This document shows, in pieces, positions 52,595 through 61,415 of a stretch of DNA of 64,000 nucleotides. The notes below the pieces were generated by a model that was given only the letters and a program-made list of their open reading frames with translations, was not told the DNA's origin and did not search any database. The stretch comes from Levilactobacillus yonginensis (GTDB lineage: Bacteria > Bacillota > Bacilli > Lactobacillales > Lactobacillaceae), in the NCBI RefSeq assembly GCF_964065165.1, contig NZ_OZ061549.1:2480001-2544000 (forward strand). Reading direction: 5' to 3'. The translations under genes were made by a program, and so were the position numbers. Position 1 is the stretch's first letter, and every line of letters starts with the position of its first letter.

Positions 52595-53875
52595 ATGAAA
52601 GAACCAGCACGTTACCGCAATCCAGATGCTTTGATTGACATCTGGGAGCGACCTAGTTGGGGGCAATGGTTTGGATTGTCGCTTCAGCACTTATTTTCGA
52701 TGTTTGGATCCACGGTTTTAGTACCCATCCTAGTGGGGTTAAATCCCGGAATTGCGTTGTTTAGTTCTGGGGTCGGGACGTTGATGTATATTTTAATTAC
52801 CCGTGGCAAGATTCCGGCCTACATGGGCTCTAGTTTTTCGTTCATCGTGCCAATGGTTGCTCTGATGAAGACGACCGGGTACCCGGGCATCGCGCAGGGA
52901 ACACTGGCGGTGGGGGCAGTTTACCTGATTGTGGCCCTGATTGTAGCTCTGGTAGGATCGGACTGGATTAATAAGGCCCTACCACCCATTGTGGTGGGTC
53001 CAATGGTGATGGTCATTGGGCTATCACTGGCCGGCAGTGCTGCTCAGAAGGCAACGGTCGACAGTGCTGGAGTCTATCACTGGCAGTTCTTTGCGGTAGC
53101 AATGGCGACGTTACTCTTAACCGTTGGGTTCAACCTCTACCTGCGGGGATTTCTGTCACTGATTCCCATTCTGTTGGGAATTGTGACTGGTTATTTGATT
53201 GCGGCCATGACGGGACTGGTGAATTTTAAACCAGTTATGGCGGCTGCTTGGTTTCAGCTCCCCAACTTTGAGGTGCCAATCCTGAGTTACCCGTTGCACT
53301 TCTACTGGGGTGCGGTGGTCAGCCTGGCACCGATTGCCTTCGTGACGATGACGGAACACATTGGTCACATCACCGTATTGAACGAGTTGACTCACCGAAA
53401 CTTCTTTGAGGATCCGGGTTTACATCACACGTTGGCTGGGGATGGACTGGCTTCTATCATTGCTAGCTTCGTGGGGGGACCGCCCGTCACGTCTTACGGG
53501 GAAAATGTGGGGGTCTTGGCCATTACGCGGGTCCACAGTGTCTACGTCTTGATTGGTGCGGCCGTCTTTGCCATTATCTTCAGCTTTGTGGGTAAGTTGA
53601 GTGCTTTGATTGAGAGCATTCCTAACCCGGTCATTGGTGGGATCAGCTTCCTGCTATTTGGGGTGATTGCGTCCAGTGGGATGAGAATCTTAATTGAAAA
53701 GCACGTCGATTTCAACCAGAAACGTAACCTGATGATTGCCTCGGCCATTCTAGTAATTGGAATTGGGAATGCGTATCTCAAAGTGGGACAATACGAATTT
53801 TCTGGTCTGGCGGTTGCGGCGGTGCTGGGTATCGTATTGAACCTGATCCTACCGCACGATGATAAGGGACAATAA
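52595..53875 (+). CDS. pyrP: Uracil permease (nucleobase:cation symporter 2)
   Basis: A 426-residue membrane transporter with about 14 helices. It begins YRNPDALIDIWERPSWGQWFGLSLQHLFSMFGST, a pattern diagnostic of UraA/PyrP, and has FVTMTEHIGHITVLNELT with the substrate-binding Glu, GDGLASIIASFVGGPPVTSYGENVGVLA and NPVIGGISFLLFGVIASSG. It imports uracil with protons. Regulation by the upstream PyrR attenuator fits this role. ATG 52595 follows GGAGG. Confidence 0.93.
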   Translation: MKEPARYRNPDALIDIWERPSWGQWFGLSLQHLFSMFGSTVLVPILVGLNPGIALFSSGVGTLMYILITRGKIPAYMGSSFSFIVPMVALMKTTGYPGIAQGTLAVGAVYLIVALIVALVGSDWINKALPPIVVGPMVMVIGLSLAGSAAQKATVDSAGVYHWQFFAVAMATLLLTVGFNLYLRGFLSLIPILLGIVTGYLIAAMTGLVNFKPVMAAAWFQLPNFEVPILSYPLHFYWGAVVSLAPIAFVTMTEHIGHITVLNELTHRNFFEDPGLHHTLAGDGLASIIASFVGGPPVTSYGENVGVLAITRVHSVYVLIGAAVFAIIFSFVGKLSALIESIPNPVIGGISFLLFGVIASSGMRILIEKHVDFNQKRNLMIASAILVIGIGNAYLKVGQYEFSGLAVAAVLGIVLNLILPHDDKGQ

Positions 53876-53889
53876 TTTTGTGCAAATTA

Positions 53890-53938
53890 ACAGGGCTTCA
53901 GCGGCATGTGTTTACGTCACTGAAGCCCTGTTCTATTT
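53890..53938 (+). terminator. pyrP terminator
   Basis: ACAGGGCTTCAG pairs with CTGAAGCCCTGT, followed by a short T tract. Confidence 0.8.
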
Positions 53939-53950
53939 AGTCTGGTAATA

Positions 53951-54138
53951 TCCGCCTCCGGTAGCCAGGGGATGGCGCCTGCTGGGGGACTGACTGCGGC
54001 TTGAGAAGCGGTTCACAGTCTCGACTTGAAATCTCGGTAAGTCACCGAGGCGCCAAGCTCGTCCCACGCAATAAATCAACATAAAACGCCAACCAACTGC
54101 GTCGGCACAGCTGGCACCATCTCCGGCTACCTGCGGCT
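53951..54138 (+). repeat. Dispersed inverted-end repeat, copy E
   Basis: CCGCCTCCGGTAGCCAG..GATGGCGCC at the left is mirrored by GGCACCATCTCCGGCTACC.GCGG at the right. Interior TTGAGAAGCGGTTCACAG and TCGACTTGAAATC and CCAAGCTCGTCCCA blocks match copies C and D. An isolated end fragment (TAGCCGCAGGCGG) lies at 54364-54376. The rest of 54139-54389 contains one small inverted repeat (54211-54240) and no gene. Confidence 0.8.
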
Positions 54139-54389
54139 GAATTGGTGAATTGACATGAAACTTGATTGGTTAAAAAAAGTCATTGATTTAAGCTGGCCAA
54201 ACTGTATTGCAACGTCTAGTAATCTGACATTAGCCGATGTTAGATTTACAGCTTAGCTATGTGGTAGGCATACACCAGGTTATTACTAATGCACCTTCAC
54301 TAATGGGTTATGTAGTGTAGTAGCCAGCTTATCTATTAGTGAGAGTGATTGAATTATCAATCGTAGCCGCAGGCGGTCAATTTAGAAGC

Positions 54390-54725
54390 CTAGCCACCAA
54401 TAGAGAAGTAGCGAAGCACGGCCATAGCCATGATACCGATGACCACCACCATGAGCAGACTCTTGGTCAGCACGCCAGCTAGGGTCGCTGGAATCGCCGC
54501 TAAGCAGTTGGCAACGTTGAGTGTGGCCCAATGTCCCGGATTGGCGACAAAGAGGCTCTGGCAGCACAAAGCGGTCATAATCGTGATGGGAACAAAGGTA
54601 AGAAAATCAATCAGCCAGGAGGGCATCGTCATCTGTTTGACGAAGACGAAGGGCAGTGCCCGGGAGAGAACGGTAATCGCGCCACATCCTAAAATAACCC
54701 AAAGTTCCGTTAGACTTATCGCCAT
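54390..54725 (-). CDS. azlD: AzlD-family branched-chain amino acid exporter subunit
   Basis: A 111-residue protein with four hydrophobic helices (LWVILGCGAITVLSRALPFVF, LIDFLTFVPITIMTALC, and so on). The SRALPF motif is typical of AzlD. It forms the small subunit with AzlC to export branched-chain amino acids or analogues. Its start overlaps the end of azlC by 10 bases, indicating translational coupling. Confidence 0.88.
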   Translation of the reverse strand: MAISLTELWVILGCGAITVLSRALPFVFVKQMTMPSWLIDFLTFVPITIMTALCCQSLFVANPGHWATLNVANCLAAIPATLAGVLTKSLLMVVVIGIMAMAVLRYFSIGG

Positions 54726-55420
54726 TTCTTCATCCCCATTCCAAACAGACAGCCAGCCACGGTAGCGGCCAGTAGCGCGAAGTTTTGACTCATGACGCCA
54801 ATCGCCAGGTAGTAGACCAAGGCGACGAACGCCATGACGTAGAGCTGCAACGAGATTCCCAGGTGCCGGTCACTGATCAGTTGGAGATAGACCAGGCCAA
54901 TGAACATGGCGGTGAGGGCGAAGTCGAATCCAAACCGAGTTGGATCGGCAATCAGACCACCCAACATTGCACCGATAACGGTCGCAATGCCCCAGACCAG
55001 GTAAGCGACCAGGTTAGCGCCGGATTGCCAAGCGAAGCTGAGTTTACCTTTGGTCTTATTTTGCTTGTTCATAGCGAGGGCGAACGTTTCGTCTGTGACC
55101 AGCGAGCCAATCAAGAGGTTTTTGAACAGGGACTCGTGGCGGAAGTACTGGGCCAGGCTGGTACTCATCAGAATCATGCGTGAGTTGACCAGAAAAGTAG
55201 AAATGAAGATCCCAGAAAGGGGGTCGTGCAGCAGAAGCATGCTAGTGATAATAAATTGTGCTGAACCTGCGTAAACGATAAACGACATCCCAGCAACGAC
55301 TAAGAGGCTTAAATGACTGGTATGGGCAACGATACCGAAGGCCAGGCCAACGCCAATGTACCCGAAGACGGTGGGGAGGACGTCCCGAACGCCGGATTTA
55401 AAGGTAAGTGAAGGATTCAC
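54716..55420 (-). CDS. azlC: AzlC-family branched-chain amino acid exporter subunit
   Basis: A 234-residue membrane protein with about six or seven helices. LPTVFGYIGVGLAFGIVAHTSHLS, VYAGSAQFIITSMLL and the GSLVTDETFALAMN block define the AzlC/LIV-E family. Starts at GTG 55420 with AAAGGAAG upstream. Together with azlD it forms an export system. The MerR-like gene at 55608 is divergent and may regulate it. Confidence 0.9.
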   Translation of the reverse strand: MNPSLTFKSGVRDVLPTVFGYIGVGLAFGIVAHTSHLSLLVVAGMSFIVYAGSAQFIITSMLLLHDPLSGIFISTFLVNSRMILMSTSLAQYFRHESLFKNLLIGSLVTDETFALAMNKQNKTKGKLSFAWQSGANLVAYLVWGIATVIGAMLGGLIADPTRFGFDFALTAMFIGLVYLQLISDRHLGISLQLYVMAFVALVYYLAIGVMSQNFALLAATVAGCLFGMGMKKWR

Positions 55421-55607
55421 GGACGGACTTCCTTTCTGGTTGATAAAATTATTTTTAACTACCAGTTTAGCCCTGTGGCGGCTTGCCGTAAACTAGTAAT
55501 TTATTTGTAATTTTGGTAAATGAAAATTCTGGGCAGAAAAGGTTGCAATTAGGTAAAGACGGTTGTATGATACTCTCATTGATAACGAAGAAAGCGAGGG
55601 TATGGCG

Positions 55608-55847
55608 ATGAAGATGAACTTAACTGAACTGGCTGCATCAGCTGGTGTTGACGCAAGCCGCATTGAAGAATATGCGAAGAACGGGTTGTTAGGCGAGAAT
55701 CATTCAACTAAGGAATTCGACGATTCAGATTTATACTGGATCGACATGATTCAATGTTTTCAGGACAACGGAACGTCTTTAGACGACTTATCCGGATTAC
55801 TGCCACGTTGCCGTAAAGGGCAAACAGCGTTAACCCAGGTGAACTAG
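55608..55847 (+). CDS. MerR-family HTH protein, short
   Basis: A 79-residue protein consisting of little more than a MerR N-terminal domain: LTELAASAGVDASRIEEYAKNGLL, then STKEFDDSDLYWIDMIQCFQDNGTSLDDLSGLL. It lacks the long coiled coil and effector domain. The start ATG 55608 has GCGAGGG eight bases upstream; ATG 55602 is possible. Divergent from azlC, 187 bases away. Confidence 0.75.
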   Translation: MKMNLTELAASAGVDASRIEEYAKNGLLGENHSTKEFDDSDLYWIDMIQCFQDNGTSLDDLSGLLPRCRKGQTALTQVN

Positions 55848-55878
55848 TTTAGGTAACGAATTGGTAAAATGCACCATC

Positions 55879-55915
55879 AAGCAGCTCGGCGAGAATCCTC
55901 GCTAGCTGCTTTTTT
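55879..55915 (+). terminator. Terminator after the short MerR gene
   Basis: AAGCAGCT.GGCGAG pairs with CTCGCT.GCTGCTT, then T. Confidence 0.85.
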
Positions 55916-55932
55916 GTATGTCACGGTTACAC

Positions 55933-55977
55933 AAAAAAGACCCATAACGCCTCTCACTGGGGGGGTATGGGTCTTTA
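55933..55977 (-). terminator. Terminator of the efflux operon
   Basis: On the minus strand AAAGACCCATA pairs with TATGGGTCTTT followed by six T in all; it lies 11 bases past the DUF4811 stop. Confidence 0.85.
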
Positions 55978-55987
55978 AATTAGTCGG

Positions 55988-56710
55988 TTACTTTTTAACT
56001 TGCGCAATCAATTGCTTCATTGCTTGGGCTTGGTAAGCGGCCAAGGCTTGTTTAGTCACTTGTTTTTGTTGGGCAGCAGACATGGTTGGATTCTTCATCA
56101 TCGCAGTCATGACTTGCTTCTTAACGTAAACCGTTGCGGCAGTTTTTTGTTGTGCCTTGAAGTGCTTGGAACTAGCCATCTTCTGTAACTGCTTGGCTTG
56201 AGTGGTACTCAACACGGTCCAGCTCTTGTTGAGGTAGATGGTGTTGGTTTCCTTCAAGTAAGTGTGGCCGTTACCGGACAGACCAAACCAGAATTTAGCG
56301 GCAGTACTCTTGTATTCCCAGTAAACCTTCTTGGTCACGATGCGGTTGGCACCAGCCGTGCGTTTAACCACATTGTTCGTGGTAATCTTCGCCTTAGTAT
56401 GACTGGTCTTCTTAGCGTTCGCACTGGTTTTGTAAACGTAGACGCGATGTTTGTCAGCAGTTCCAACTGATTGGTAGATCATCATAGGCATCTGCTTGGA
56501 AGGGGAAGCAGAGTAAATCTTCTGCGTAGAAGTTTCCGTCACCTGCTGCATACCGAGGTGGTCATGGTCATTTTTAACCATGAAGAAGATACTCGTCAAC
56601 AGGGCAATCACGGCCACGGCCGTTAACGTGTTACTTAGCACGTGGTTGTGAATGTAAACGTAGAAGGCAAAAGATAAGATGGCGGTAATAATGATAGAAA
56701 TAATAATCAT
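55988..56710 (-). CDS. DUF4811-like membrane-anchored protein
   Basis: A 240-residue protein with two N-terminal helices (IIISIIITAILSFAFYVYI and LTAVAVIALLTSIFFMV), then a basic, probably extracytoplasmic domain (HRVYVYKTSANAKKTSHTKAKI, VYWEYKSTAAKFWFGLSGNGHTYLKE), and a Gln/Ala-rich helical C-terminus. It matches the DUF4811 proteins commonly found beside DHA2 efflux pumps in lactobacilli. Its start overlaps the stop of the pump gene by one base. Confidence 0.75.
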   Translation of the reverse strand: MIIISIIITAILSFAFYVYIHNHVLSNTLTAVAVIALLTSIFFMVKNDHDHLGMQQVTETSTQKIYSASPSKQMPMMIYQSVGTADKHRVYVYKTSANAKKTSHTKAKITTNNVVKRTAGANRIVTKKVYWEYKSTAAKFWFGLSGNGHTYLKETNTIYLNKSWTVLSTTQAKQLQKMASSKHFKAQQKTAATVYVKKQVMTAMMKNPTMSAAQQKQVTKQALAAYQAQAMKQLIAQVKK

Positions 56711-58221
56711 TAGGCGGCACCTCCTTCAACGGCAGCCTTATTTTCCTTAGCCACTGTTGAATCGACGTCAGCCATATGGGTTGACCGGTTCTGGCCCTTT
56801 AAGAAGAAGGCAATGACCAGGGCAACCACACAGAAACCAACAGCAATCCAGAAGGCAGCGTGGTACCCGGATAAGGTAGCGTTGATCGCACCGTCAGCGT
56901 AACTCAGTGGGTTACTCTTTAAGATGTGCTTAGCAGGTATTTGGCCCTTGGTCACGTTAGTCAAGACACTGATCAAGATGGCAGTCCCCACTGAACTGGC
57001 AACTTGTCGTTGGGTGTTGTTGACGGCAGTTCCGTGAGAGATCATGTTCAATGGCAAAGCGTTCATTCCGGCTGTGGTTGCTGGCATCATGACCATGGCA
57101 ATCCCAAACATTCGGATGGCGTAGAGCAAGACAATGTAGATGGTTGCAGTATCCTTAGTGATCCAGACGAATGGTAAGGTCCCGATGGTCAGTAAGAACA
57201 TCCCCATCGTGGCCAAACGCTTGGCCCCAAACCGGTCAAATGCACGACCAGTAATTGGACTCATGATCCCCATCATCAGGGCACCGGCTAGCAGCGTTAA
57301 GCCGGAGTGGAAAGCGGACATGCCTTTCACCATTTGTAGGTAAAGGGGGATGACCATTTCAACCCCCACCATGGCCATGTTGACCACAGAACTCAGGATA
57401 GCAGAGACGGTGAACTCCTTTGATTTGTAAACTCGGAAGTTCAGGAATGGATCCTTCATGGTCAGTTGACGCCAGATGAACAGACCCACGAAGACAAAGC
57501 CGATGGCTAACGTCGAAAGGACAATGGCGCTACCCCAACCGTCGTCACCAACGGAGGAGAATCCGTAGAGCATGCTTCCGAACCCAATCGTAGAAAGAAC
57601 CACGGACAAGAGGTCCAAAGGTTCCTTGTGCGTTTCCAGCACACTGTGCATGACCCAAAAACTAGCTAAGATGACGACAGCGACAACGGGAATGATCATC
57701 CCGAAAAGGTCCCGCCAAGTCCAGTTGTCAATGACCCATCCAGATAGGGTCGGCCCAATTGCTGGGGCCAAACCGATAACAATCCCGGCAAGTCCCATGG
57801 CAGTTCCCCGTTTGTTAGCAGGGAAGATGGTCAGCATCATGGTTTGCAGTAAAGGCATGGAAACACCCACACCTAAGGCCTGAATCAATCGGCCAGCTAA
57901 CAGCATTGGAAAGTTAACGGCGGACCAACAGAGAATGGTCCCGATTAAGAAAGTTGACATGGCGCTAATGTACAACCACTTCGTACTAATCGTCGTCAGT
58001 AACCAAGCACTGATAGGAATCATGATCCCGTTAACCAGTAAGAATCCAGTCGTCAACCATTGTACGGTGGAGGTCGAAACGTCAAAGGCCTTCATCAAGG
58101 TGGGGTAAGCGGTACTTAAAATCGTTTGGTTCAGTACCGTACAGAACGTTCCCACTAATAGGAGAACAACGAGTAAAGTCCGGTTGTAGGCTTTCCCGTT
58201 GGTATCAACAGCAGTTCCCAA
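56710..58221 (-). CDS. DHA2-family (EmrB/QacA) multidrug efflux MFS transporter
   Basis: A 503-residue transporter with about 14 helices. FCTVLNQTILSTAYPTLMKAF in helix 1, WLTTGFLLVNGIMIPISAWL in helix 2, LIQALGVGVSMPLLQTMMLTIFP in motif B, and GLAPAIGPTLSGWVIDNWTWRDLF in motif C are DHA2 signatures. It exports lipophilic compounds using the proton gradient. TTG 58221 follows AAGAAGGA; further upstream the frame runs into the promoter. Divergent MerR gene likely controls it. Confidence 0.88.
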   Translation of the reverse strand: MGTAVDTNGKAYNRTLLVVLLLVGTFCTVLNQTILSTAYPTLMKAFDVSTSTVQWLTTGFLLVNGIMIPISAWLLTTISTKWLYISAMSTFLIGTILCWSAVNFPMLLAGRLIQALGVGVSMPLLQTMMLTIFPANKRGTAMGLAGIVIGLAPAIGPTLSGWVIDNWTWRDLFGMIIPVVAVVILASFWVMHSVLETHKEPLDLLSVVLSTIGFGSMLYGFSSVGDDGWGSAIVLSTLAIGFVFVGLFIWRQLTMKDPFLNFRVYKSKEFTVSAILSSVVNMAMVGVEMVIPLYLQMVKGMSAFHSGLTLLAGALMMGIMSPITGRAFDRFGAKRLATMGMFLLTIGTLPFVWITKDTATIYIVLLYAIRMFGIAMVMMPATTAGMNALPLNMISHGTAVNNTQRQVASSVGTAILISVLTNVTKGQIPAKHILKSNPLSYADGAINATLSGYHAAFWIAVGFCVVALVIAFFLKGQNRSTHMADVDSTVAKENKAAVEGGAA

Positions 58222-58261
58222 TTTATATTCCTTCTTTATCCATAAAATTAATTCTGGAATA

Positions 58262-58323
58262 ACTATACGCAGATTAAACGATTTTGTCAACTAGCTTGAC
58301 AAAGTTTCGAGAATATCTATACT
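58262..58323. promoter_or_regulatory. Divergent overlapping promoters sharing a palindrome
   Basis: Minus strand: TTGACA (58285-58290) and TATAGT (58262-58267), 17-base spacer, drives the efflux operon. Plus strand: TTGACA (58296-58301) and TATACT (58318-58323), 16-base spacer, drives the MerR gene. The two -35 elements form the palindrome TTGTCAACTAGCTTGACAA at 58284-58302, a strong candidate operator for the MerR protein to control both. Confidence 0.8.
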
Positions 58324-58443
58324 TATTAGAGAAAATGATACAACAAGCTGAGAAGTATTCATAAAATTCACAAGCGCTTTCATGGTGATAAAACGGGATC
58401 TGTTCCTAAATTAAAATCCGTGAGGAAGGGTGGGAATCTTAAT

Positions 58444-58884
58444 ATGATGGATGAGTCAAAGAAATTATTGAGAAAAGTGACGGTTGAGAAATTAAGTTTT
58501 GGCATTGGGGATGTGGCGGCAGCAACGGGTGTTTCACAGAGCCAGCTTCGGTACTGGGAAAGTAAGGGTTACATTCAGAGCGAGGTCATCAACGGTAGTA
58601 AGAATCGTAAGTTTACCTATAAGACACTAATCAACGTGCAGCAAATCAAAACGTCTTTGGATGATGGGTTTACATTGGCCGGGGCCGCTAAGCAGATGCA
58701 AAAACGAGCAGATTACTTTGATACGTTACGCTCATTCTTTGAATCTCGGTTTGAGGGGATGACAATTACGGATGAACTCACTGAAATCAACATGGGTCCC
58801 TTTGATCCGGAAGCCGGCAAGGATCTAGTAGCACGGCGAGTAGAGAATAAATGGCGATTTAAGCTGATAGATCATGTGAAATAG
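58444..58884 (+). CDS. MerR-family transcriptional regulator
   Basis: A 146-residue protein with a MerR winged helix: FGIGDVAAATGVSQSQLRYWESKGYIQSEVINGSKNRKFTYKTLINVQQIKTSLDDGFTL, followed by a coiled coil and a short C-terminal domain (RFEGMTITDELTEINMG) that may sense a ligand. No metal-binding Cys cluster. Divergent from the DHA2 pump, its likely target. ATG 58444 (or 58447) follows AAGGGTGGG. Confidence 0.85.
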   Translation: MMDESKKLLRKVTVEKLSFGIGDVAAATGVSQSQLRYWESKGYIQSEVINGSKNRKFTYKTLINVQQIKTSLDDGFTLAGAAKQMQKRADYFDTLRSFFESRFEGMTITDELTEINMGPFDPEAGKDLVARRVENKWRFKLIDHVK

Positions 58885-59179
58885 GCCGCTTCCATTGTTT
58901 ATCCCGCTTAACAATGGTAGTCTGAAGTAGCGGGAGGACTTTTCGTGCCCGGCAGAAAAAACTTTCGATACCAATCGATCTTCTGGCTGGATTGGTGGTC
59001 AATCATGTTGTTGACGTGTTGTGAAACCAGGCGAATAACCATTAGTAATAGCGCGTTTATCTTGCGCATGGACTACGTTGGCACATGCTAGCGTAAGCAA
59101 TCGTGAAACTAAAACGACGTGTTTTTTTGGAAAATTGAACACTTTTTGATTTTTCTCTCGCCCGGCACCGCTCCCGTGG
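58885..59179 (+). ncRNA. Intergenic region with pseudoknot-forming potential, possible small RNA
   Basis: CCATTGTT (58892-58899) pairs with AACAATGG (58910-58917). The loop contains CCCGCT (58903-58908), complementary to AGCGGG at 58929-58934, so an H-type pseudoknot can form. A strong terminator ends the region at 59220 although no gene ends there. No coding frame is convincing. A transcript is an inference. Confidence 0.3.
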
Positions 59180-59220
59180 CACTCACCAAGTTTAGAAAGT
59201 TCTTGGTGGGTGTTTTTTTT
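59180..59220 (+). terminator. Strong terminator in the 58.9-59.5 kb intergenic region
   Basis: CACTCACCAAG pairs with CTTGGTGGGTG and is followed by eight T. The nearest upstream gene ends 296 bases earlier. From 59221 to 59470 is AT-rich presumed promoter sequence with a TGAAAGCGCT core (59279) like part of a cre. Confidence 0.8.
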
Positions 59221-59470
59221 GTCTAAAATTTGTCGATAAATGGGCAATAAATATCTTAATTTTCGTGAAAGTTGCTATGAAAGCGCTCGAAAAATGAATA
59301 ATTCATTAGAAGTTAAAAGGTGAACAATCCTTGATATTACTTGCTTTCATGACAATCAAGAAAAAATGTTAGCAAATTTGGTAGTCTTTGGTTGTATTCT
59401 TGCGTCAGCGTGTTAAGATAACAAAATCGTCAAAAACAAAAACACGAAAATTAAAAGGATGGTGTTATAC

Positions 59471-60034
59471 ATGCTGTTACGACAAGCTACTATGGCCGAC
59501 TTACCACAAATTGAATCTATTATCCGTGATGGGCGAGAGTTACTCGCAGCCCAATCCGTAGACCAATGGCAAGGGACGTACCCAAGTACTTCGATTATCG
59601 TCGACGACATTCACCAAGGGTGGACCGTCGTCTTAGAGGAAGACAACGAAATTTTGGGGACTGCTGCCGTCATTCCGGGGGAAGATGCTAACTATGAACG
59701 GATCGATGGGCAATGGTTGACTGACCAAGCGCCTTACTTAGCGATCCACCGCGTAGCAGTATCAAGCCACCATCGCGGTCGCGGTTTGGCCGGCGAACTG
59801 TTCCAACGGATCTTCGCTCAAATCGACAAGGCTGAAAATGTTGAAAGTATTCGGATTGACACGCACCCGGACAACAAGGGGATGCAACACGTGATCAAGA
59901 AGAATGGTTTCACTGAAACTGGTATGATCGACTTGATCAACCAGGACCTTGACGGTGTGAAGGATTATGCCTACGAACGGGTAACTGCCCACATCAACCC
60001 AGCTCATTTGGTTGAAATCAAGGCTACTAAATAA
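59471..60034 (+). CDS. GNAT-family N-acetyltransferase
   Basis: A 187-residue acetyltransferase: LRQATMADLPQIESII at the start, AIHRVAVSSHHRGRGLAGELFQRIF with the acetyl-CoA loop HRGRGL, and IRIDTHPDNKGMQHVIKKNGFTETGM near the end. Substrate unknown. ATG 59471 is chosen; AAAAGGATGG lies upstream and an earlier ATG at 59459 sits inside that site. Single gene with its own terminator. Confidence 0.85.
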   Translation: MLLRQATMADLPQIESIIRDGRELLAAQSVDQWQGTYPSTSIIVDDIHQGWTVVLEEDNEILGTAAVIPGEDANYERIDGQWLTDQAPYLAIHRVAVSSHHRGRGLAGELFQRIFAQIDKAENVESIRIDTHPDNKGMQHVIKKNGFTETGMIDLINQDLDGVKDYAYERVTAHINPAHLVEIKATK

Positions 60035-60051
60035 TTTAAATCTACTATATA

Positions 60052-60095
60052 TAAGGGTTGGTTTCGCTTTCATGCGGACCAGCCCTTTTCTTTTT
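60052..60095 (+). terminator. Terminator after the GNAT gene
   Basis: AAGGGTTGGT pairs with ACCAGCCCTT followed by a T-rich tract. Confidence 0.8.
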
Positions 60096-60128
60096 GGTGG
60101 TGAATTGCCGCCTAAGTGGCCAGATAAC

Positions 60129-60362
60129 TTAAGCTAGTTTAATCGTTGAAGATAATGGGGAGGTCACATAGTATTCGTAGTGCTGGGAAGATGGGCGTAA
60201 ATTGGGGCTGTGAGCGTCTTCTAAAATGACCAGTGTGTCGCTAACCGGGCACAAATCAGGGGGAACAGGTTGAAATGGGAGGGCATTGCTGATAGGCAAC
60301 TGAGTGTTTTGGCGGGTATTCGTAGAAAGTTCGTAATTTTCTGGTAGAAATTCCCACAACAT
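60129..60362 (-). CDS. Hypothetical 77-residue protein
   Basis: A minus-strand frame beginning MLWEFLPENYELSTNT, polar and proline-rich (NALPFQPVPPDLCPVSDTL). No signal peptide, membrane helix or recognised domain. The ATG has only a weak GGGG upstream. It fills the gap between the GNAT gene and the CDF gene. It may be real, given its non-random composition, but could also be spurious. Confidence 0.4.
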   Translation of the reverse strand: MLWEFLPENYELSTNTRQNTQLPISNALPFQPVPPDLCPVSDTLVILEDAHSPNLRPSSQHYEYYVTSPLSSTIKLA

Positions 60363-60448
60363 TTTTTCTGGATACCCCTAACCGGCTTTTCATTCATGCC
60401 AAACTCTGCGATAATGGAGGCTAGTTAAGCTAATGGGGGGCGTTTTCG

Positions 60449-61348
60449 TTGGAGAAGAGTGGGCTCACGGGGAGCCGGTTTTTGTTGGTAACGATTTTGA
60501 ACGTTGTGATCACCGTGTTCGAGTTATTAGGGGGAATCCTGTCGGGTAGTCTTTCATTGTTGTCTGACGCGTTTCATAACCTTGGGGACGCCCTGTCAGT
60601 GGTCTTAAGTTACATTGCCCACCGGATTGGTGGTCGGCGACAGACTCGTAGCAACACCTTTGGGTATCGGCGCGCTGAAATTTTAGCGGCACTGTTGAAT
60701 GCTGGCATTCTCATCGTGATCTCGGTTGTTTTGGCGATTGAGGCTGTCCGCCGGCTGATGCACCCTGAAACAGTCAAAGGTGACATTATGTTGGTGGTGG
60801 CGGTCGTTAGTTTTTTAGCCAACTTACTTTCAACGATCCTGTTGAACCACGGGGCTAAGCACAATCTAAATATTCGAGCGACTTACCTGCACTTGCTCAG
60901 TGACGCGTTGGCGTCCGTGGGCGTGATTATCGGAGCTGTGCTGATTACTGTTTGGCAGATTTACTGGGTCGACCCAGTGATTACGATTCTGGTAGCTGGT
61001 TATATCAGTTATGAATCGTGGCCCATCATTAAGCAGACGTTTGATATTCTGATGGAAGCGTCACCAGCCTTGGACTACGAGGGGATTTCGCAAGACCTAA
61101 CTGCGTTGCCCGAGGTTGAGGGTGTGCACCACTTGCACGCTTGGCAGATCGACGAGAATAATGTGGTCGTTTCCGTGCATGTGAACATGGACGATTTGCC
61201 ATTGAGTCAGGTTGAGCCTATTTACCGGCAGATTGAAGCTGTGTTGTGTCGAAAGTATGGGGTGAACCACGTCACGATTCAAGCTGAATGCCACCGGGGT
61301 GAGAACGAATCGCTGTTTTATCAACAAAATGATTGGCGGCATGACTAA
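60449..61348 (+). CDS. Cation diffusion facilitator (CzcD-like metal exporter)
   Basis: A 299-residue membrane protein with six helices and a cytoplasmic C-terminal domain. LSDAFHNLGDALSVVLSY (helix 2) and LHLLSDALASVGVIIGA (helix 5) carry the HxxxD/DxxxD metal site of zinc-type CDF proteins. The tail GVHHLHAWQIDENNVVVSVHV is the dimeric ferredoxin-like domain. Exports Zn2+ or a similar ion for H+. Starts at TTG 60449 after GGGGGG. A DtxR/MntR-type regulator follows 67 bases later. Confidence 0.9.
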   Translation: MEKSGLTGSRFLLVTILNVVITVFELLGGILSGSLSLLSDAFHNLGDALSVVLSYIAHRIGGRRQTRSNTFGYRRAEILAALLNAGILIVISVVLAIEAVRRLMHPETVKGDIMLVVAVVSFLANLLSTILLNHGAKHNLNIRATYLHLLSDALASVGVIIGAVLITVWQIYWVDPVITILVAGYISYESWPIIKQTFDILMEASPALDYEGISQDLTALPEVEGVHHLHAWQIDENNVVVSVHVNMDDLPLSQVEPIYRQIEAVLCRKYGVNHVTIQAECHRGENESLFYQQNDWRHD

Positions 61349-61415
61349 TTAAGCTTGCACTTTGCTGAGTTTCGCGGTATAAAGGAATCACAATTCTAGA
61401 TGAGGTGAACAATAA

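Noticed and set aside
58370..58385. Partial cre core AGCGCTTTCA upstream of the MerR gene
   Set aside because: The core matches, but the outer bases deviate at three positions, so it is not called.
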